A stretch of 64,000 bases of DNA from positions 1-64,000 of the forward strand of contig JACPDH010000028.1 in the NCBI GenBank assembly GCA_016184115.1. The letters are read 5' to 3'. The notes under the pieces were generated by a model. It worked only from the letters and a program-made list of their open reading frames with translations. It was not told the DNA's origin and searched no databases. This document shows positions 18,290 to 31,468 of this stretch, one piece after another. This DNA comes from Acidobacteriota bacterium (GTDB taxonomy: Bacteria; Acidobacteriota; Thermoanaerobaculia; Gp7-AA8). How positions within the stretch are numbered: the first letter of the stretch is position 1; each line of letters begins with the position of its first letter. The position numbers and the translations under genes were made by a program.

Positions 18290-20449
18290 TTACCTCGTTT
18301 CGTGGTACGTGGCACCGGCTTCGGCAAGCTGGACCATCTTCGGTGTGGGTTCGTAGAGCTTTCCGAGCGTGGAGAACTTCGTGGCTTTCTCGCAGAGAGC
18401 CTTTAGGCCGACTGCGTCGGCGTAGCGGAACGGACCGCCGCGGAACGGCGGAAAGCCGAGCCCGTAGATCAGTGCGATGTCAACTTCGATCGGAGTGTTG
18501 ACGATCTTGTCCTCGAGGCAGCGCGAGCACTCGATGAGGAGCGGGAGCATCATCCGGTCGACGATGTCCTGATCGGTGATCGAGCCGCTGTTGTCGGCCT
18601 TGACCAGCGGTTTGAGGATCGTCGGCACCTCGGGGTCGACCGTCTTTTTCGGGACGCCCTTCTTGTCGGGGACGTAGGCGTAGAAGCCTTTCCCGTTCTT
18701 CTGCCCGAAGCGCCCCGCTTCGAACATCGTCCCGAGGGCGGTCTTCTCCGTGGCGGCCATGCGATCGGGGAAGCCCGCTGCCATCACTGCGTTCGCATGG
18801 TGGCCGGTGTCGATGCCGACGACGTCGAGCAGGTAGGCGGGGCCCATCGGCCAGCCGAACTTCTCCATGACCTTGTCGATTTTCTGGAAATCGACTCCTT
18901 CGTTGACCAGCATCATGAAGCCGGCGAAGTAGGGGAAGAGGACGCGGTTGACGAGGAAGCCGGGACAGTCGTTGACGACGATCGGCGTCTTGCCCATTGC
19001 GAGCGCGTAGCTGACCGTCGTGGCGATCGCTCGTTCGCCCGATTTCGCGCCGCGGATCACTTCGACCAGCGGCATCTTGTGCACTGGATTGAAGAAGTGC
19101 ATGCCGCAGAAGTTCTCGGGGCGCTTGAGCCCTTCCGAAAGGCGCGTGATCGAGATCGTCGAGGTGTTCGACGCGAGGATCGCTTCGGGCTTCACCTGGT
19201 CTTCGACTTCAGCGAGCACCGACTTCTTTACTTTCTCATTCTCGACGACCGCCTCCACGACGATGTCGACTCCACGAAAGTCGCCGAACGCGAGAGTCGG
19301 GCGGATCTTTGTGAGCACGCCGGCCATCTCTTCTGCGGTCAGCTTTCCACGCTCGACCCGTTTGGCGAGCAGTTTGTTGGCTTCCGAGAGCCCGAGGTCG
19401 ATCGCTTTCTCGGCGATGTCCTTCATGACGATCGGCGTGCCGCGAGAGGCCGACTGATAGGCGATGCCGCCCCCCATGATTCCGGCGCCGAGAACTGCCG
19501 CGGACTGGACTTTCTCGGCTGTCCTGGCCAGCGACTTCGCGACCTTTCCGACGAACTGGTCGCCGAGGAAGATCGTGACGAGGTTCGCGGCGGTGGGGGT
19601 CTTTGCCATCTTCGCGAAGGCGGCAGCCTCGATCTTGATCGCGTCTTCGCGATTGCGACCCGCTCCCTGCTGCATCGCTGTGATTGCTGCGACAGGTGAC
19701 GGATAGTTAGGTCCGGCTTTTCCTGCGACGAAGCCCTTCGCGGTCTCGAAGGCCATCATCGTCTCTGTCGGGTTGAGCTTGAGCGGCGAGATCTTTTCAG
19801 TGCGGCGCGCCTTCCAGTCTCGCCTGCCGTCGATCGCCTGCTGAAGGAGATGAAGTGCAGCGTCGCGGACCTTATCGGGAGCGACCACCGCATCGACGAT
19901 GCCCGTCTTGAGGGCGACGTCGGCCGTGTACTGCTCGCCGCCGGCGATCCATTCGATCGCGTTGTCTGCACCTGTGAGGCGTGAGGCGCGCACGGTGCCT
20001 CCCCAGCCGGGGAAGATGCCGAGCTTCGTTTCAGGGAATCCGATCTTCGTGTCCGACGACATCACGCGATAGCTCGTCGTGAGGGCGAATTCGAGTCCGC
20101 CGCCGAGCGCGAAGCCGTTGATTGCGGTGACGCTGGGAAACGCGAAGTCCTCGACGCCATTGAAGAGCTTGTGTACCTCGAGAATCCACGCGATCAGCTG
20201 CTCTTCGCTGTTCTTGAAGTAGTCGATGAACTCGGTCACGTCGGCGCCGACGATGAAGCACTCTTTAGCGCTCGTCACGAGCAGCCCATTGACGCCGGCG
20301 ACCTCCTTGATGAGAGCGACCGCCTGACCCAGCTCGGCCAGCGTCGCCTTGTTGAACTTGTTGATCGACTCACCCTGCAGATCGAACCGCAACTCGGCGA
20401 TACCGCCGTCCAACATCGAGCACTGGATAGACTGGCCTTCAAATTTCAT
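18290..20449 (-). CDS. fadB: Fatty acid oxidation complex alpha subunit (enoyl-CoA hydratase / 3-hydroxyacyl-CoA dehydrogenase)
   Basis: Hydrates 2-enoyl-CoA and oxidises L-3-hydroxyacyl-CoA with NAD+. The N-terminal hydratase domain has both catalytic glutamates, Glu120 ([10 protein letters not shown]) and Glu140 ([14 protein letters not shown]), at nearly the E. coli numbers. The NAD-binding Rossmann motif is [12 protein letters not shown] near residue 320. The dehydrogenase His is in [15 protein letters not shown], and the C-terminal domain has [16 protein letters not shown]. 719 aa, full length. CGGAGGTCTC precedes the ATG. First gene of the operon; a FadR-type palindrome lies about 100 bp upstream. 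Confidence 0.96.
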   Translation of the reverse strand: MKFEGQSIQCSMLDGGIAELRFDLQGESINKFNKATLAELGQAVALIKEVAGVNGLLVTSAKECFIVGADVTEFIDYFKNSEEQLIAWILEVHKLFNGVEDFAFPSVTAINGFALGGGLEFALTTSYRVMSSDTKIGFPETKLGIFPGWGGTVRASRLTGADNAIEWIAGGEQYTADVALKTGIVDAVVAPDKVRDAALHLLQQAIDGRRDWKARRTEKISPLKLNPTETMMAFETAKGFVAGKAGPNYPSPVAAITAMQQGAGRNREDAIKIEAAAFAKMAKTPTAANLVTIFLGDQFVGKVAKSLARTAEKVQSAAVLGAGIMGGGIAYQSASRGTPIVMKDIAEKAIDLGLSEANKLLAKRVERGKLTAEEMAGVLTKIRPTLAFGDFRGVDIVVEAVVENEKVKKSVLAEVEDQVKPEAILASNTSTISITRLSEGLKRPENFCGMHFFNPVHKMPLVEVIRGAKSGERAIATTVSYALAMGKTPIVVNDCPGFLVNRVLFPYFAGFMMLVNEGVDFQKIDKVMEKFGWPMGPAYLLDVVGIDTGHHANAVMAAGFPDRMAATEKTALGTMFEAGRFGQKNGKGFYAYVPDKKGVPKKTVDPEVPTILKPLVKADNSGSITDQDIVDRMMLPLLIECSRCLEDKIVNTPIEVDIALIYGLGFPPFRGGPFRYADAVGLKALCEKATKFSTLGKLYEPTPKMVQLAEAGATYHETR

Positions 20450-23426
<2,977 letters not shown>

Positions 23427-23590
23427 GAAACACGCTGAATCGGGGCGCGCGCCGAGTGCACCGTGACTGGGCAGCGGCTGGGACAGTGTTGGCGGTACTG
23501 ACGTCCGAGCGCTGAATGACCTAGCTTATGGATAGACAACTCTCCTTTCGGGTGCGCTCGTTCCGGCATCCGCGTTTCGGAAAGGGGGGG
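23427..23590. other. Short intergenic stretch after icd
   Basis: No repeat or terminator seen. An in-frame upstream ATG (23528) could extend the following small frame by 21 codons. Confidence 0.3.
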
Positions 23591-23692
23591 ATGGACGTGG
23601 TCAGCGCAACCACGATCGCGATCTTTTTGCTCGTCATTCTCGCGTACGGGATCGTGACGAGGCACAGGAAGCAGGCCCACACGCACCGATGA
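23591..23692 (+). CDS. Possible 33-residue single-span membrane protein
   Basis: ATG 23591 follows GGAAAGGGGGGG. The product begins MDVVSATTIAIFLLVILAYG, a single hydrophobic helix of about 17 residues, and ends in a basic, His-rich tail (TRHRKQAHTHR). Its N-out, basic-in layout fits a small membrane protein. No homology is recognised. The composition is unlike random translation of this GC-rich DNA, but the case rests only on that and on the purine-rich leader. Confidence 0.35.
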   Translation: MDVVSATTIAIFLLVILAYGIVTRHRKQAHTHR

Positions 23693-23730
23693 GCGGCGTT
23701 CGCTCCGCGGCTTCGATGGGAAGGCGTCGA

Positions 23731-26406
23731 TCAGCTGATCGACGGCCGCCTCGACGCAAGGGATGCGATTCGTGCGCGTGCGAGGGCTCCGGCGTCGGTG
23801 GCCCATTCGGCAAGCACCTCGCGTCCTCGTTGGCCGAGCCGGGTGGCTGCGGCCCGATCGGCGGCGAGCTCGCGCATCTGTTCCGCCGCGGTCTCGACGC
23901 AGGGGTCGGCCCAGATCGCGGTCGCGGGATAGGGCCCGATGTCGAGCCCCACGGGCACCCGGCGGAAAGGTACGAGCTTTGCCGAGCCTGGACGGAGGAA
24001 GTCGGCGCAGCCACCGTACGCCGTTGCGATCACAGGTTTGCCGCACCCCATCGCCTCGAGGAGCGTGAGCCCCAGCCCTTCGCTTCGGTGCATGGAGACA
24101 CAAACATCCGAAGATGCGTGGAGCGAGAGAATCTCCTCGCGGCTCGCATAGCCGTTCATGATCCGGACCCGGCTTCGGCCAGCGGATCGCTGGAGCTCCC
24201 TGAGTTGTTCGGGGGTCGCGTTTACGGTCTTCAGGAGCAGTACTTCGTGGCCAGGCTCGGGGAATGCCCGCCGGAACGCCGCGATGGCGGCTTCCGGGTT
24301 CTTCCTCGGCATGAACGAAGCGGCGTCGAAGATGTGGAGGAACACGATGTCGCTGGCGCGCAGGCCGAATCGTGCGCGGTCGCCGCGAGGCAGCGACGAC
24401 GTGTCGATCGTCGGGGGGATGCAGACGACCGGAACCGCCGCGCGGCTCGAGATCGAACGCTGACAGAAGGTCGATGCGACCCAGACTTCGTCCACGGCCC
24501 CCAGAGCCGCCTCGAAACGCGCGGGGAACTCCTCGAGCTCCCAGAACCAGTAGCCTACGCTTCGCCGGCCATCGAGCAAGGCACGGCGACTCGCCAGTAC
24601 GTTAGGCAGCTGGTCCGCGTTGACGAAGAAGAGGTTTACGGGGAACGGGGTCGTCGTCGCGGTCGAGGCGACCGAGTGGTCTTCGCGTCGAAGCCATTCC
24701 TGCGGCACCGTGATCGGCGCGACCGGAACTCCTTCTGCCTTCAACATCCGGATGAAGCATCGTGCAACCTCCGCGACGCCGCTTTCGGTATCGAGGTAAC
24801 CGAATAGGTTGACGCCGAAGGGAGCTTCGATCGGCGTGATCCGCGCCTCGACCGTGGCGGCTGTGACGGACGTTTCGTGGAGATTGGGTGCTGAGCCGTC
24901 GTCGGTACCGGCGGCAGGGAAGCGCGCGCGCTCCGGCTGGAACCGGCCGCACCAGTATCTGAATCGCGATCTCCTGTATCGAATCTCGCCTAACAGGCGC
25001 TCGATGGCTTTCGTCAACGGAGATCCCGCCGGGACGCTGTATCCGTGACGCTCCCACGGGAACAAGGGCGGATCGTGAAAGAAGAAATCCCACGGACGTT
25101 CCGGACGCCCGGGCGGAACGGACGACGCAGTTCCAAGGTTCGCGGACGTCGGCTCGGCGGGCGGCGGCGTGGCGACGACGGCCACCGGAGACGCGAGGCG
25201 CCCAAGGCCTGCCTTCACCTCGGAGCCAAGCCCGGCCTCCGATGCCCCTGGACCCGCGAGCCACTCCAGGTAGCCATCCGCCTGGTCTGTGAGGCCGAGC
25301 GGAAACACCGCGCGCACGTCGGATCTCGACTCCCACACCACGCGCGCGAGAGGCGGTACCGCGCAGTGGCCGTTCTTCGAGCTCGTCGCCCAGTCGCGGA
25401 ACGATCCCGGGCCCGTCCGAAATGGATCGGACCAGGCGTGCCCCGACGCGACTCCAGCCCGATATGCCGCCCGGAGTGCGGCGACGATCGGCTCGCCATC
25501 GTCGAATCTCCCGTACGAGTAAGCGAGATCTCGGACCGTGTCGTGCCCTGCCTCGGCGATCGATCTCGCGTAGATCTCGAATAGCTCGCGAGCTGCAGCA
25601 GACAGGTCTTCCAGGCCAAATCGGTCCTGGTGCTTCGAGACGATCCCGGGCCTGCCAGGTACGAAGCCGCTGAAGTGGAAGAATCGAATGGGAGCGCCGC
25701 CGACGAGGAAGCGATCGTCGACGCGCGTGATGTCTCCACGTTCGTGGAGATTCCAGTACGCCAGATTGAGCGTGGGGTCGCGAACGATCGCGACGCCGTC
25801 GAAGAACGACGGCACGAGGTCGATCCACTTTTGATCGGTGAACAGCCCCTTCTCCGGAGCCGACGCTCCGCCGGCGATGAGTCGCGCCTTCCACCACGAG
25901 AGCATCCTTGCGGTCTCCGCTGAACGGCGCACTCCGATGAACCCCAGGTTGTAGGCTCCAGACACGAGGAATGCCGCCTCGCTCGGTCGCCGTCCATCGA
26001 CAGGGATGGGCGACAGCGAATGCGGAGTTAGGGCGATGTTCTCGTTGCCGAGTTTTTCAACGACTGATTCGATGTCGGAGAGGACGAGGATGTCGGGGTC
26101 GAAGTAGAACGCGAGGTCGGCGCCGTCTTCCAGTAGTCGCTCGAGAAACGCTGGCTTGACTGCCGTACTCAGCTCCATGACGTCGTAGCGGAACGCCATC
26201 TCGAGAAACGAGTCGATGCCGATCGCCTCAGCCTCGATGACCTCGAACGGTTCGTTCGCCGGGTCGATCGTGCCGTCATTGCGGTCAGTAAGAAGAACGA
26301 CAACGCGCGCCTCTGGATGGTGTGCTCGGAACGACTTTGCCCACACCCTTGCATAGGCGATGTAGTTCTTCGCGACGATCGTACCTGCGGCAATCCGCCG
26401 GCTCAT
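23731..26406 (-). CDS. Two-domain glycosyltransferase (GT-A-like + GT4), 891 aa
   Basis: Likely adds two sugars, or one sugar via two sites, to a surface glycan. The N-terminal half (about 1-300) is a GT-A-like nucleotide-sugar domain: LAFYFDPDILVL with a D-x-D, YNLGFIGVRR, FTDQKWIDLVPSFF, NLAYWNLHERG and RFFHFSGF. A Pro-rich linker precedes the GT-B/GT4 domain (about 530-890) with FGYLDTESGVAEVARC, VNADQLPNVL, MPRKNPEAAIAAFRRAFP and the donor-binding SMHRSEGLGLTLLEAMGCGKPVIAT (E-x7-E). ATG 26406 has GAGGAG upstream. It is a paralogue, with the same domain order, of the divergent gene at 26878. Confidence 0.85.
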   Translation of the reverse strand: MSRRIAAGTIVAKNYIAYARVWAKSFRAHHPEARVVVLLTDRNDGTIDPANEPFEVIEAEAIGIDSFLEMAFRYDVMELSTAVKPAFLERLLEDGADLAFYFDPDILVLSDIESVVEKLGNENIALTPHSLSPIPVDGRRPSEAAFLVSGAYNLGFIGVRRSAETARMLSWWKARLIAGGASAPEKGLFTDQKWIDLVPSFFDGVAIVRDPTLNLAYWNLHERGDITRVDDRFLVGGAPIRFFHFSGFVPGRPGIVSKHQDRFGLEDLSAAARELFEIYARSIAEAGHDTVRDLAYSYGRFDDGEPIVAALRAAYRAGVASGHAWSDPFRTGPGSFRDWATSSKNGHCAVPPLARVVWESRSDVRAVFPLGLTDQADGYLEWLAGPGASEAGLGSEVKAGLGRLASPVAVVATPPPAEPTSANLGTASSVPPGRPERPWDFFFHDPPLFPWERHGYSVPAGSPLTKAIERLLGEIRYRRSRFRYWCGRFQPERARFPAAGTDDGSAPNLHETSVTAATVEARITPIEAPFGVNLFGYLDTESGVAEVARCFIRMLKAEGVPVAPITVPQEWLRREDHSVASTATTTPFPVNLFFVNADQLPNVLASRRALLDGRRSVGYWFWELEEFPARFEAALGAVDEVWVASTFCQRSISSRAAVPVVCIPPTIDTSSLPRGDRARFGLRASDIVFLHIFDAASFMPRKNPEAAIAAFRRAFPEPGHEVLLLKTVNATPEQLRELQRSAGRSRVRIMNGYASREEILSLHASSDVCVSMHRSEGLGLTLLEAMGCGKPVIATAYGGCADFLRPGSAKLVPFRRVPVGLDIGPYPATAIWADPCVETAAEQMRELAADRAAATRLGQRGREVLAEWATDAGALARARIASLASRRPSIS

Positions 26407-26877
26407 GGATGCTCTCTCCTCACCTTGGCGCACGCCTTTTCAGAGGCATCCGAGCTTGCACCTTCCTCGCCGTCCGTCGTTTCGAACAGGTCCTCACACC
26501 GAGTGCCAACCACGATTTCCCTGTTCTCCTTTATACCGGCGGGGACAATCCCTGCCAGGTCGGGCTACGACACAGAGTCAGCTCTCGCTCGAACGCCGAC
26601 GCGTCGGCGTTCATTCAATGGAGCGAAAAATCGATGCGCGACTCCTTGTACCCGATAGGGAAGCGCATGTCTACCCTCTGAGACCGGTAGTCAGGGCGTA
26701 TACAACGAAGCTCGAGCGCCGGTCAACGGTTCAACCGCTCGCGTCCGCATCTGTTTCCCGAATCCGCCGGTAGGTTGTGGTTTGGAAGTTGGTCCGTGTG
26801 CAAGTCTGGGGCGACGGAGCGAGTCACTGTGAAACGAGGGTGCGGCGCTCCGAGCCGACACGCCTGTGAGGCTTCAC
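26407..26877. promoter_or_regulatory. Divergent promoter region of the paired glycosyltransferases, with 22-bp palindrome
   Basis: 471 bp without a gene. A perfect 22-bp palindrome (half-site GAACGCCGACG) lies at 26591-26612, near the middle, a good position for an operator shared by both genes. An imperfect hairpin (GGCGGGGA/TCCCTGCC) lies about 50 bp to its left. No -10/-35 pair was clear. Confidence 0.5.
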
Positions 26878-29196
26878 ATGCCGGAGCCGATCGGCTACTC
26901 TTCCGGCGCATCCGAAAGCCCCGAGGTCAGCAGCCGCGTGCGCACCGCCCTATTCTCCATCGTCTCGCCGAACTATCGCGCCTTTGCGAGAGTGCTCATG
27001 GCTTCCGCGAAGCGGCATCAACCCGATTGGGACCGGTTCGTCCTGTTTGTCGATTCGGGGAGTGATTTCACGCTGCCGGCCGGCGAGCCATTCACTGCCG
27101 TGCCCCTCGCGGACCTGGCGCTTCCGAACCGGCAGCAGTTCTGTTTCAAGTACACGATCCTCGAGCTCAACACGGCAGTGAAGCCCTGGATGTTCGAGCA
27201 TCTGTTCGCCAAGGGTTACGACCGTGTCGTCTACCTCGATCCCGACATCGCAATCTTCAGCCCCCTCGTCGAGCTCGACGGAGGCCCGGCCGAGACGTTT
27301 CTCACGCTGACCCCGCACCTGACCGGGCCGATCGGCGGGGATGACCATCCAAGCGAACGAAGCATCCTCCAGGCGGGCACCTACAACCTCGGGTTTCTCG
27401 CCGCGCGGCGACAACCATCTCTCGGTGCGTTTCTCTCCTGGTGGCAGGACCGGTTGGAGCATCAGTGCGTAGTGGAGATCGAGCGGGGCCTCTTCGTTGA
27501 TCAGAAATGGATCGACCTTGCGCCGGGCCTCTTTCCGGGAGTCTCGGTGCTGCGGCACGAAGGATATAACGTCGCTTACTGGAACCTCGCGCAGCGCACC
27601 GTGAAAACGGATGGGCGCGGGTATTCGGTGAACGGCCAGCCGCTACGGTTCTTCCATTTCAGCGGCTACGACCCCGGCCTTACCGGGAGAGTGTCGAAGC
27701 ACCATCATTCGCTCCGCCTGGTCGACGTCGGCGATGCGCGCGAAGTGATCGACGCCTACGGCGATGCGCTCCTTGCGTCGGGTTACGACGAGTTCCGGGG
27801 GCTCCCTTACGGCTACGGCTTTTTTTCGAATGGCGCCCGGGTCTCAGACACCGCGCGCCATGCATACCGCAATTCACCGGACCTTCGCGCCGAAGCGGGG
27901 GAAAACCCCTTCGAACACCCCGAGCTCTTTAGCGGATATCGGGACGCGAGGCGGCGCGCGTCGTTCGTAGCGCGTGCGGGGCTAGCTTCGTACCAGATGC
28001 TCTCGAAGGCGCGTCCGCTCGTGAAGCTCCTCCCCGAGCCGATACGCCGATCGATGCGCGAGACGCTGCTCGGCCGCAAAGAGCAGGGGCCGGGGTCTCC
28101 CGTTCGAGGGAAGACGTCGAGCCGCGGACTCACGGTCGTCGGGTACCTCTCGAGAAATACCGGTGTGGGGGAGTCCGCGCGACTCTGCGCAGCGGCCTGT
28201 GAGGCGGCGGGGCTGACGACGCAATCGATCGATGTCGACGCCTCCGACGCTGCAGAGCTTGGGACGGTCCACGCCGCGACGATCTTTCACGTCAATGCCG
28301 ATCAGGCGCCGGTCATCCGGGGTGCGCTTCCGAGAATCTTCGCGGCCGACACGTACCGGATCGGGTGCTGGCATTGGGAGCTCTCCGAATTGCCTGATGA
28401 GTGGATCGAATCCGCAGTTGGTCTCGACGAGATCTGGGCGCCGAGCTCGTTTGTTCAGAGTACGTTGAGCCGCAAGTTGACGATTCCCGTCGTGCACATG
28501 CCACACGGAGTCGCCGTTAAGGAGATCGAGCAGTGTTCTCCCCAGGAGTTCGGGGTTCCGCAGAGGCAGTTCACGATGCTCTGCATGTTCGATCTCGCAA
28601 GCGTTCCAGAACGGAAGAACCCTGGCGCGGCCATCGAGGCGTTTCGTCGGGCGTTCCCGACGCGGACAGCCGCGGCATTGCTCGTCAAGGTCAACCAATC
28701 GGAAAGTCACCCGGACGAGTTGCGCGCACTTCAGGAGACTCTCCGGGACATTCCCGGCGTCTACCTGACGGATAGCGTTCTTCCCCGCGCGAGGGTGAAC
28801 GGACTCATCGCTGCCTGCGATGGCGTGATCTCGCTCCACCGATCGGAAGGCTTTGGTCTGATTCTCGCGGAGGCGATGTGCCTCGGAAAGCCGGTCGTCG
28901 CGACGGGGTGGTCCGGGAACATGGACTTCATGAATGTGAGTAACTCATGCGTCGTCGGCTACGAGCTCGTCACGCTCGACCGCGACCACGGACCCTACCG
29001 CGCAGGGCAGACGTGGGCCGAGCCCGACATCGATCACGCGGCGAGCCTGCTGCGTCGTCTCGCGGAGGACGCCGCGTTTCGTGCGAGGATCGGAGCGAGC
29101 GCGGCGGCGACGATCGGTTCACAGTTCAGCCCGGTCGCGGCGGGACTGCGCTACGCGGCCCGATTGAAACGGGTTGGGGCGGATGCGCGGTCGTGA
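26878..29196 (+). CDS. Two-domain glycosyltransferase (GT-A-like + GT4), 772 aa
   Basis: Same architecture as the divergent 891-residue protein. N-terminal domain: VVYLDPDIAIFSPL (D-x-D), YNLGFLAARR, FVDQKWIDLAPGLFPG, VAYWNLAQR and RFFHFSGYDPG. GT4 domain from about residue 420: GYLSRNTGVGESARLC, FHVNADQAPV, PERKNPGAAIEAFRRAFP, SLHRSEGFGLILAEAMCLGKPVVATGWSGNMDFM. The linker is about 120 residues shorter than in the paralogue. A frame-open GTG lies four codons up; ATG 26878 sits behind GTGAGG. Probably acts in the same cell-surface polysaccharide pathway as the genes to its right. Confidence 0.85.
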   Translation: MPEPIGYSSGASESPEVSSRVRTALFSIVSPNYRAFARVLMASAKRHQPDWDRFVLFVDSGSDFTLPAGEPFTAVPLADLALPNRQQFCFKYTILELNTAVKPWMFEHLFAKGYDRVVYLDPDIAIFSPLVELDGGPAETFLTLTPHLTGPIGGDDHPSERSILQAGTYNLGFLAARRQPSLGAFLSWWQDRLEHQCVVEIERGLFVDQKWIDLAPGLFPGVSVLRHEGYNVAYWNLAQRTVKTDGRGYSVNGQPLRFFHFSGYDPGLTGRVSKHHHSLRLVDVGDAREVIDAYGDALLASGYDEFRGLPYGYGFFSNGARVSDTARHAYRNSPDLRAEAGENPFEHPELFSGYRDARRRASFVARAGLASYQMLSKARPLVKLLPEPIRRSMRETLLGRKEQGPGSPVRGKTSSRGLTVVGYLSRNTGVGESARLCAAACEAAGLTTQSIDVDASDAAELGTVHAATIFHVNADQAPVIRGALPRIFAADTYRIGCWHWELSELPDEWIESAVGLDEIWAPSSFVQSTLSRKLTIPVVHMPHGVAVKEIEQCSPQEFGVPQRQFTMLCMFDLASVPERKNPGAAIEAFRRAFPTRTAAALLVKVNQSESHPDELRALQETLRDIPGVYLTDSVLPRARVNGLIAACDGVISLHRSEGFGLILAEAMCLGKPVVATGWSGNMDFMNVSNSCVVGYELVTLDRDHGPYRAGQTWAEPDIDHAASLLRRLAEDAAFRARIGASAAATIGSQFSPVAAGLRYAARLKRVGADARS

Positions 29197-29278
29197 CGTC
29201 ATCCTGCATTCTTACTTCGAGTCCGTCGTCCTTGACTGAAGTCCATCCTAACTGGGGAGTTAGGAAGTGGAGGGCCCT

Positions 29279-30019
29279 TTGACGATTGACGTTCAACGCA
29301 TTCGCGACAGTCGCCTCGAATCGACGCCTTACCGATGGGCCGCGATCGACCGGCTATTCTCTCCCGATGACGCAACTCTGCTCGCGCAGAGCTTTCCGAC
29401 CGACCGCTTCAAGCGGCTCTGGGAGTACGGCGGGAAGAAGGACTACGAGTTCCATGCGCGGGAGCTCGTCGGCATGGGTGCTAGTGCAGTGTCGGCCCGA
29501 GGAAGCCTGAGCCCCGCGTGGCGGGCGCTCTCCGAGGATCTCCTCTCGCCGGAGTACCGTGAGGCGATCGCGGCCCTTACCGGCCTTGATCTCCGCGAGG
29601 CGCCGCTCGAGGTGAACGCGTTTCACTACCCGCCCGGCAGCGTCCATGGCCCACATCCCGATCTTCGAGACAAGCTCGTGACGCACGTGCTCTACTTCAA
29701 TGAGCCATGGGGCGATGACGACGGGGGTTGCCTTGCGATCCTGCGCTCCTCGGACGCCGCAGACATCGCCCACGAAGTCGCGCCCCGCGTTGGAAACTCC
29801 GCCGTCCTCGTCCGCTCGGACGACTCGTGGCACGCCGTGACTCCCGTCGCGAAGAACAGCCGCATCTCGAGGCGAAGCGTGACCGCCGTGTTCTATCGTC
29901 CGGGCTCGGTGAGCACGATGTGGCCACCCGGCGACGCAACCCCGTTACACGACTACGGCGTCACGCGGTCGTCGGGCTGGTTAAGGCGGGCGATTCGCGG
30001 GTTGCTGCGTACGGGCTGA
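29279..30019 (+). CDS. 2-oxoglutarate/Fe(II)-dependent oxygenase family protein
   Basis: Putative hydroxylase using 2-oxoglutarate, O2 and Fe(II). The jelly-roll core shows HGPHPDLRDKLVTHVLYFNEPW, giving His-x-Asp iron ligands, then DDGGCLAIL, and the distal ligand in DDSWHAVTPV, followed by RISRRSVTAVFYRP where the 2-oxoglutarate-binding Arg is expected. This resembles prolyl-4-hydroxylase-like proteins found in glycan and methyltransferase clusters. A TTG start at 29279 is preferred because GGAGG lies five bases before it; GTG 29267 is the alternative. It may modify the glycan or a carrier protein. Converges with the pyruvyl-transferase gene nine bases away. Confidence 0.75.
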   Translation: MTIDVQRIRDSRLESTPYRWAAIDRLFSPDDATLLAQSFPTDRFKRLWEYGGKKDYEFHARELVGMGASAVSARGSLSPAWRALSEDLLSPEYREAIAALTGLDLREAPLEVNAFHYPPGSVHGPHPDLRDKLVTHVLYFNEPWGDDDGGCLAILRSSDAADIAHEVAPRVGNSAVLVRSDDSWHAVTPVAKNSRISRRSVTAVFYRPGSVSTMWPPGDATPLHDYGVTRSSGWLRRAIRGLLRTG

Positions 30020-30028
30020 GCGCCCGGA

Positions 30029-31468
30029 TCACTCGTGTCGCCGGAAGGTTCGATAGACTCTCGACGCGAAGCGTCTCGCGGCGAGCCATGGGCGCGCCAT
30101 CCTCTCGAGTGCGATGGCGATTCGGGTGACATCCTCGAGTCTTCGCTCGAGTCGCACGCTTGCGGCGCGGCCGCATTCGATCGTCGCGAGGAGCTGCGGG
30201 ACGAGCTCCGAGGGCTGCCGACCCAGAAGCGATCCCTCTTCCGGTCGCTCGCTCGTAGTGCCGTCCACGATTGCGTGGCGCACGGCGAGCCACCGTCGCT
30301 GCGATTCGTCTCTCCACCTGGCGCGCAGCGCGCCAGCCTCATGGTCGCTTGCCTTGCCACTTCGTAGCAGACGCCGGCCGAGGTCCAGCACTGCGCCACG
30401 GATGACATCGTCGTAGGACAACGCATTCGCAAGAAGTCCCGCGTGCGCGAGCGCCCCCTCGATCTTGATCCTGCAGTATTCGTTGCCGTAGATGCCGATA
30501 CATGGCGTGCCCGAGGCGACTGCGAAGACGATCGGGTGGTACCGGCTGCTCACGACGAGGGTTGCGGTGCGGGTGAGTCGCGCCGCGTCGCGCGCCTGAA
30601 GACCAGTGGCGATGACGGTCGAACGCAACCCGATCTCCTCGGCGAGCAGCGCTGCCTCCGCCGAATCTGACGAGCCTGCGCCGGAATCGGTTCCGAACGC
30701 ATGGGGCACGAGCACGCACGTGGCGCCACTCTCTTCGGCGAGCTGGCGCAATTGCCGCGCGAGGGACCTAACGCGTCCTGTGCCGATCGCGCGGAACTGC
30801 GGGTCGATCGTCACGACGATCGATGGTTCGGATCCGTTCGTAGCGTGCGAGCCTTCGAGCAGTTCTCCAAGCTTCAGCGCATCGTCGGCCTGATACCAGA
30901 TTCTCCGCGGAGATACGCCGAGCGCGACGGCAAGGGCTGCCGACGGGAGGTCGCGGACACCGACGAAAGCCGCGGTCGCGAGCGCATCGCCGAGCGCGAC
31001 GCGCTCGAGGTCTTCCAGGTGAGGGCCGAGCGTCTGTCCGAGCACGATGGCCGGTTTGCCGAGGAGTTTCGCGAGTGCGAGCGCCGCGATCCTCTCCCAC
31101 AGAAGATCTGGCCAGCTCGACGACAGGTTTCCACCTCCCGAGATCACGACGGCGTCCGCGCTTCGCAAAGCCTCGAGCGCGGGATGCGAAGGGTGGACCG
31201 ACGGTGCGGCGGCTTTGAGTCGCGTGAGCAGCGCCTCACGCTCGTCCGTGGCGTCCTTCGCTTCGGGGAAACCGAACAGTGGTACCGCATCGACGCCGTA
31301 TCGCGTGGAGATCCATTTCGGATCGCGGGACATCACGACGATCTCGACCCGTTCGAAGCTGTCGCGCAATCCCTCGATGTTCGCTTCGAGCATCGCCTCG
31401 TCGCCGATGTGGCGCGTCGTGTCGCCACCGACGTCCGCGATGACGAGAAGCCTGCGAGGCGGCGTCAC
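30029..31468 (-). CDS. Polysaccharide pyruvyl transferase family protein
   Basis: Predicted transfer of pyruvate from PEP onto a sugar, as in CsaB/WcaK-type enzymes. The 479 residues begin with ADVGGDTTRHIGDEAMLEA (the GN-x-GDEA-like nucleophile loop), then AVVISGGGNLSSSWPDLLWER, KPAIVLGQTLGPH and, near residue 300, VVSSRYHPIVFAVASGTPCIGI, the conserved S-x-R-x-H motif of the family. The C-terminal 100 residues are variable. It overlaps the preceding GT2 gene by 4 bp (ATGA), indicating translational coupling. Confidence 0.88.
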   Translation of the reverse strand: MTPPRRLLVIADVGGDTTRHIGDEAMLEANIEGLRDSFERVEIVVMSRDPKWISTRYGVDAVPLFGFPEAKDATDEREALLTRLKAAAPSVHPSHPALEALRSADAVVISGGGNLSSSWPDLLWERIAALALAKLLGKPAIVLGQTLGPHLEDLERVALGDALATAAFVGVRDLPSAALAVALGVSPRRIWYQADDALKLGELLEGSHATNGSEPSIVVTIDPQFRAIGTGRVRSLARQLRQLAEESGATCVLVPHAFGTDSGAGSSDSAEAALLAEEIGLRSTVIATGLQARDAARLTRTATLVVSSRYHPIVFAVASGTPCIGIYGNEYCRIKIEGALAHAGLLANALSYDDVIRGAVLDLGRRLLRSGKASDHEAGALRARWRDESQRRWLAVRHAIVDGTTSERPEEGSLLGRQPSELVPQLLATIECGRAASVRLERRLEDVTRIAIALERMARPWLAARRFASRVYRTFRRHE

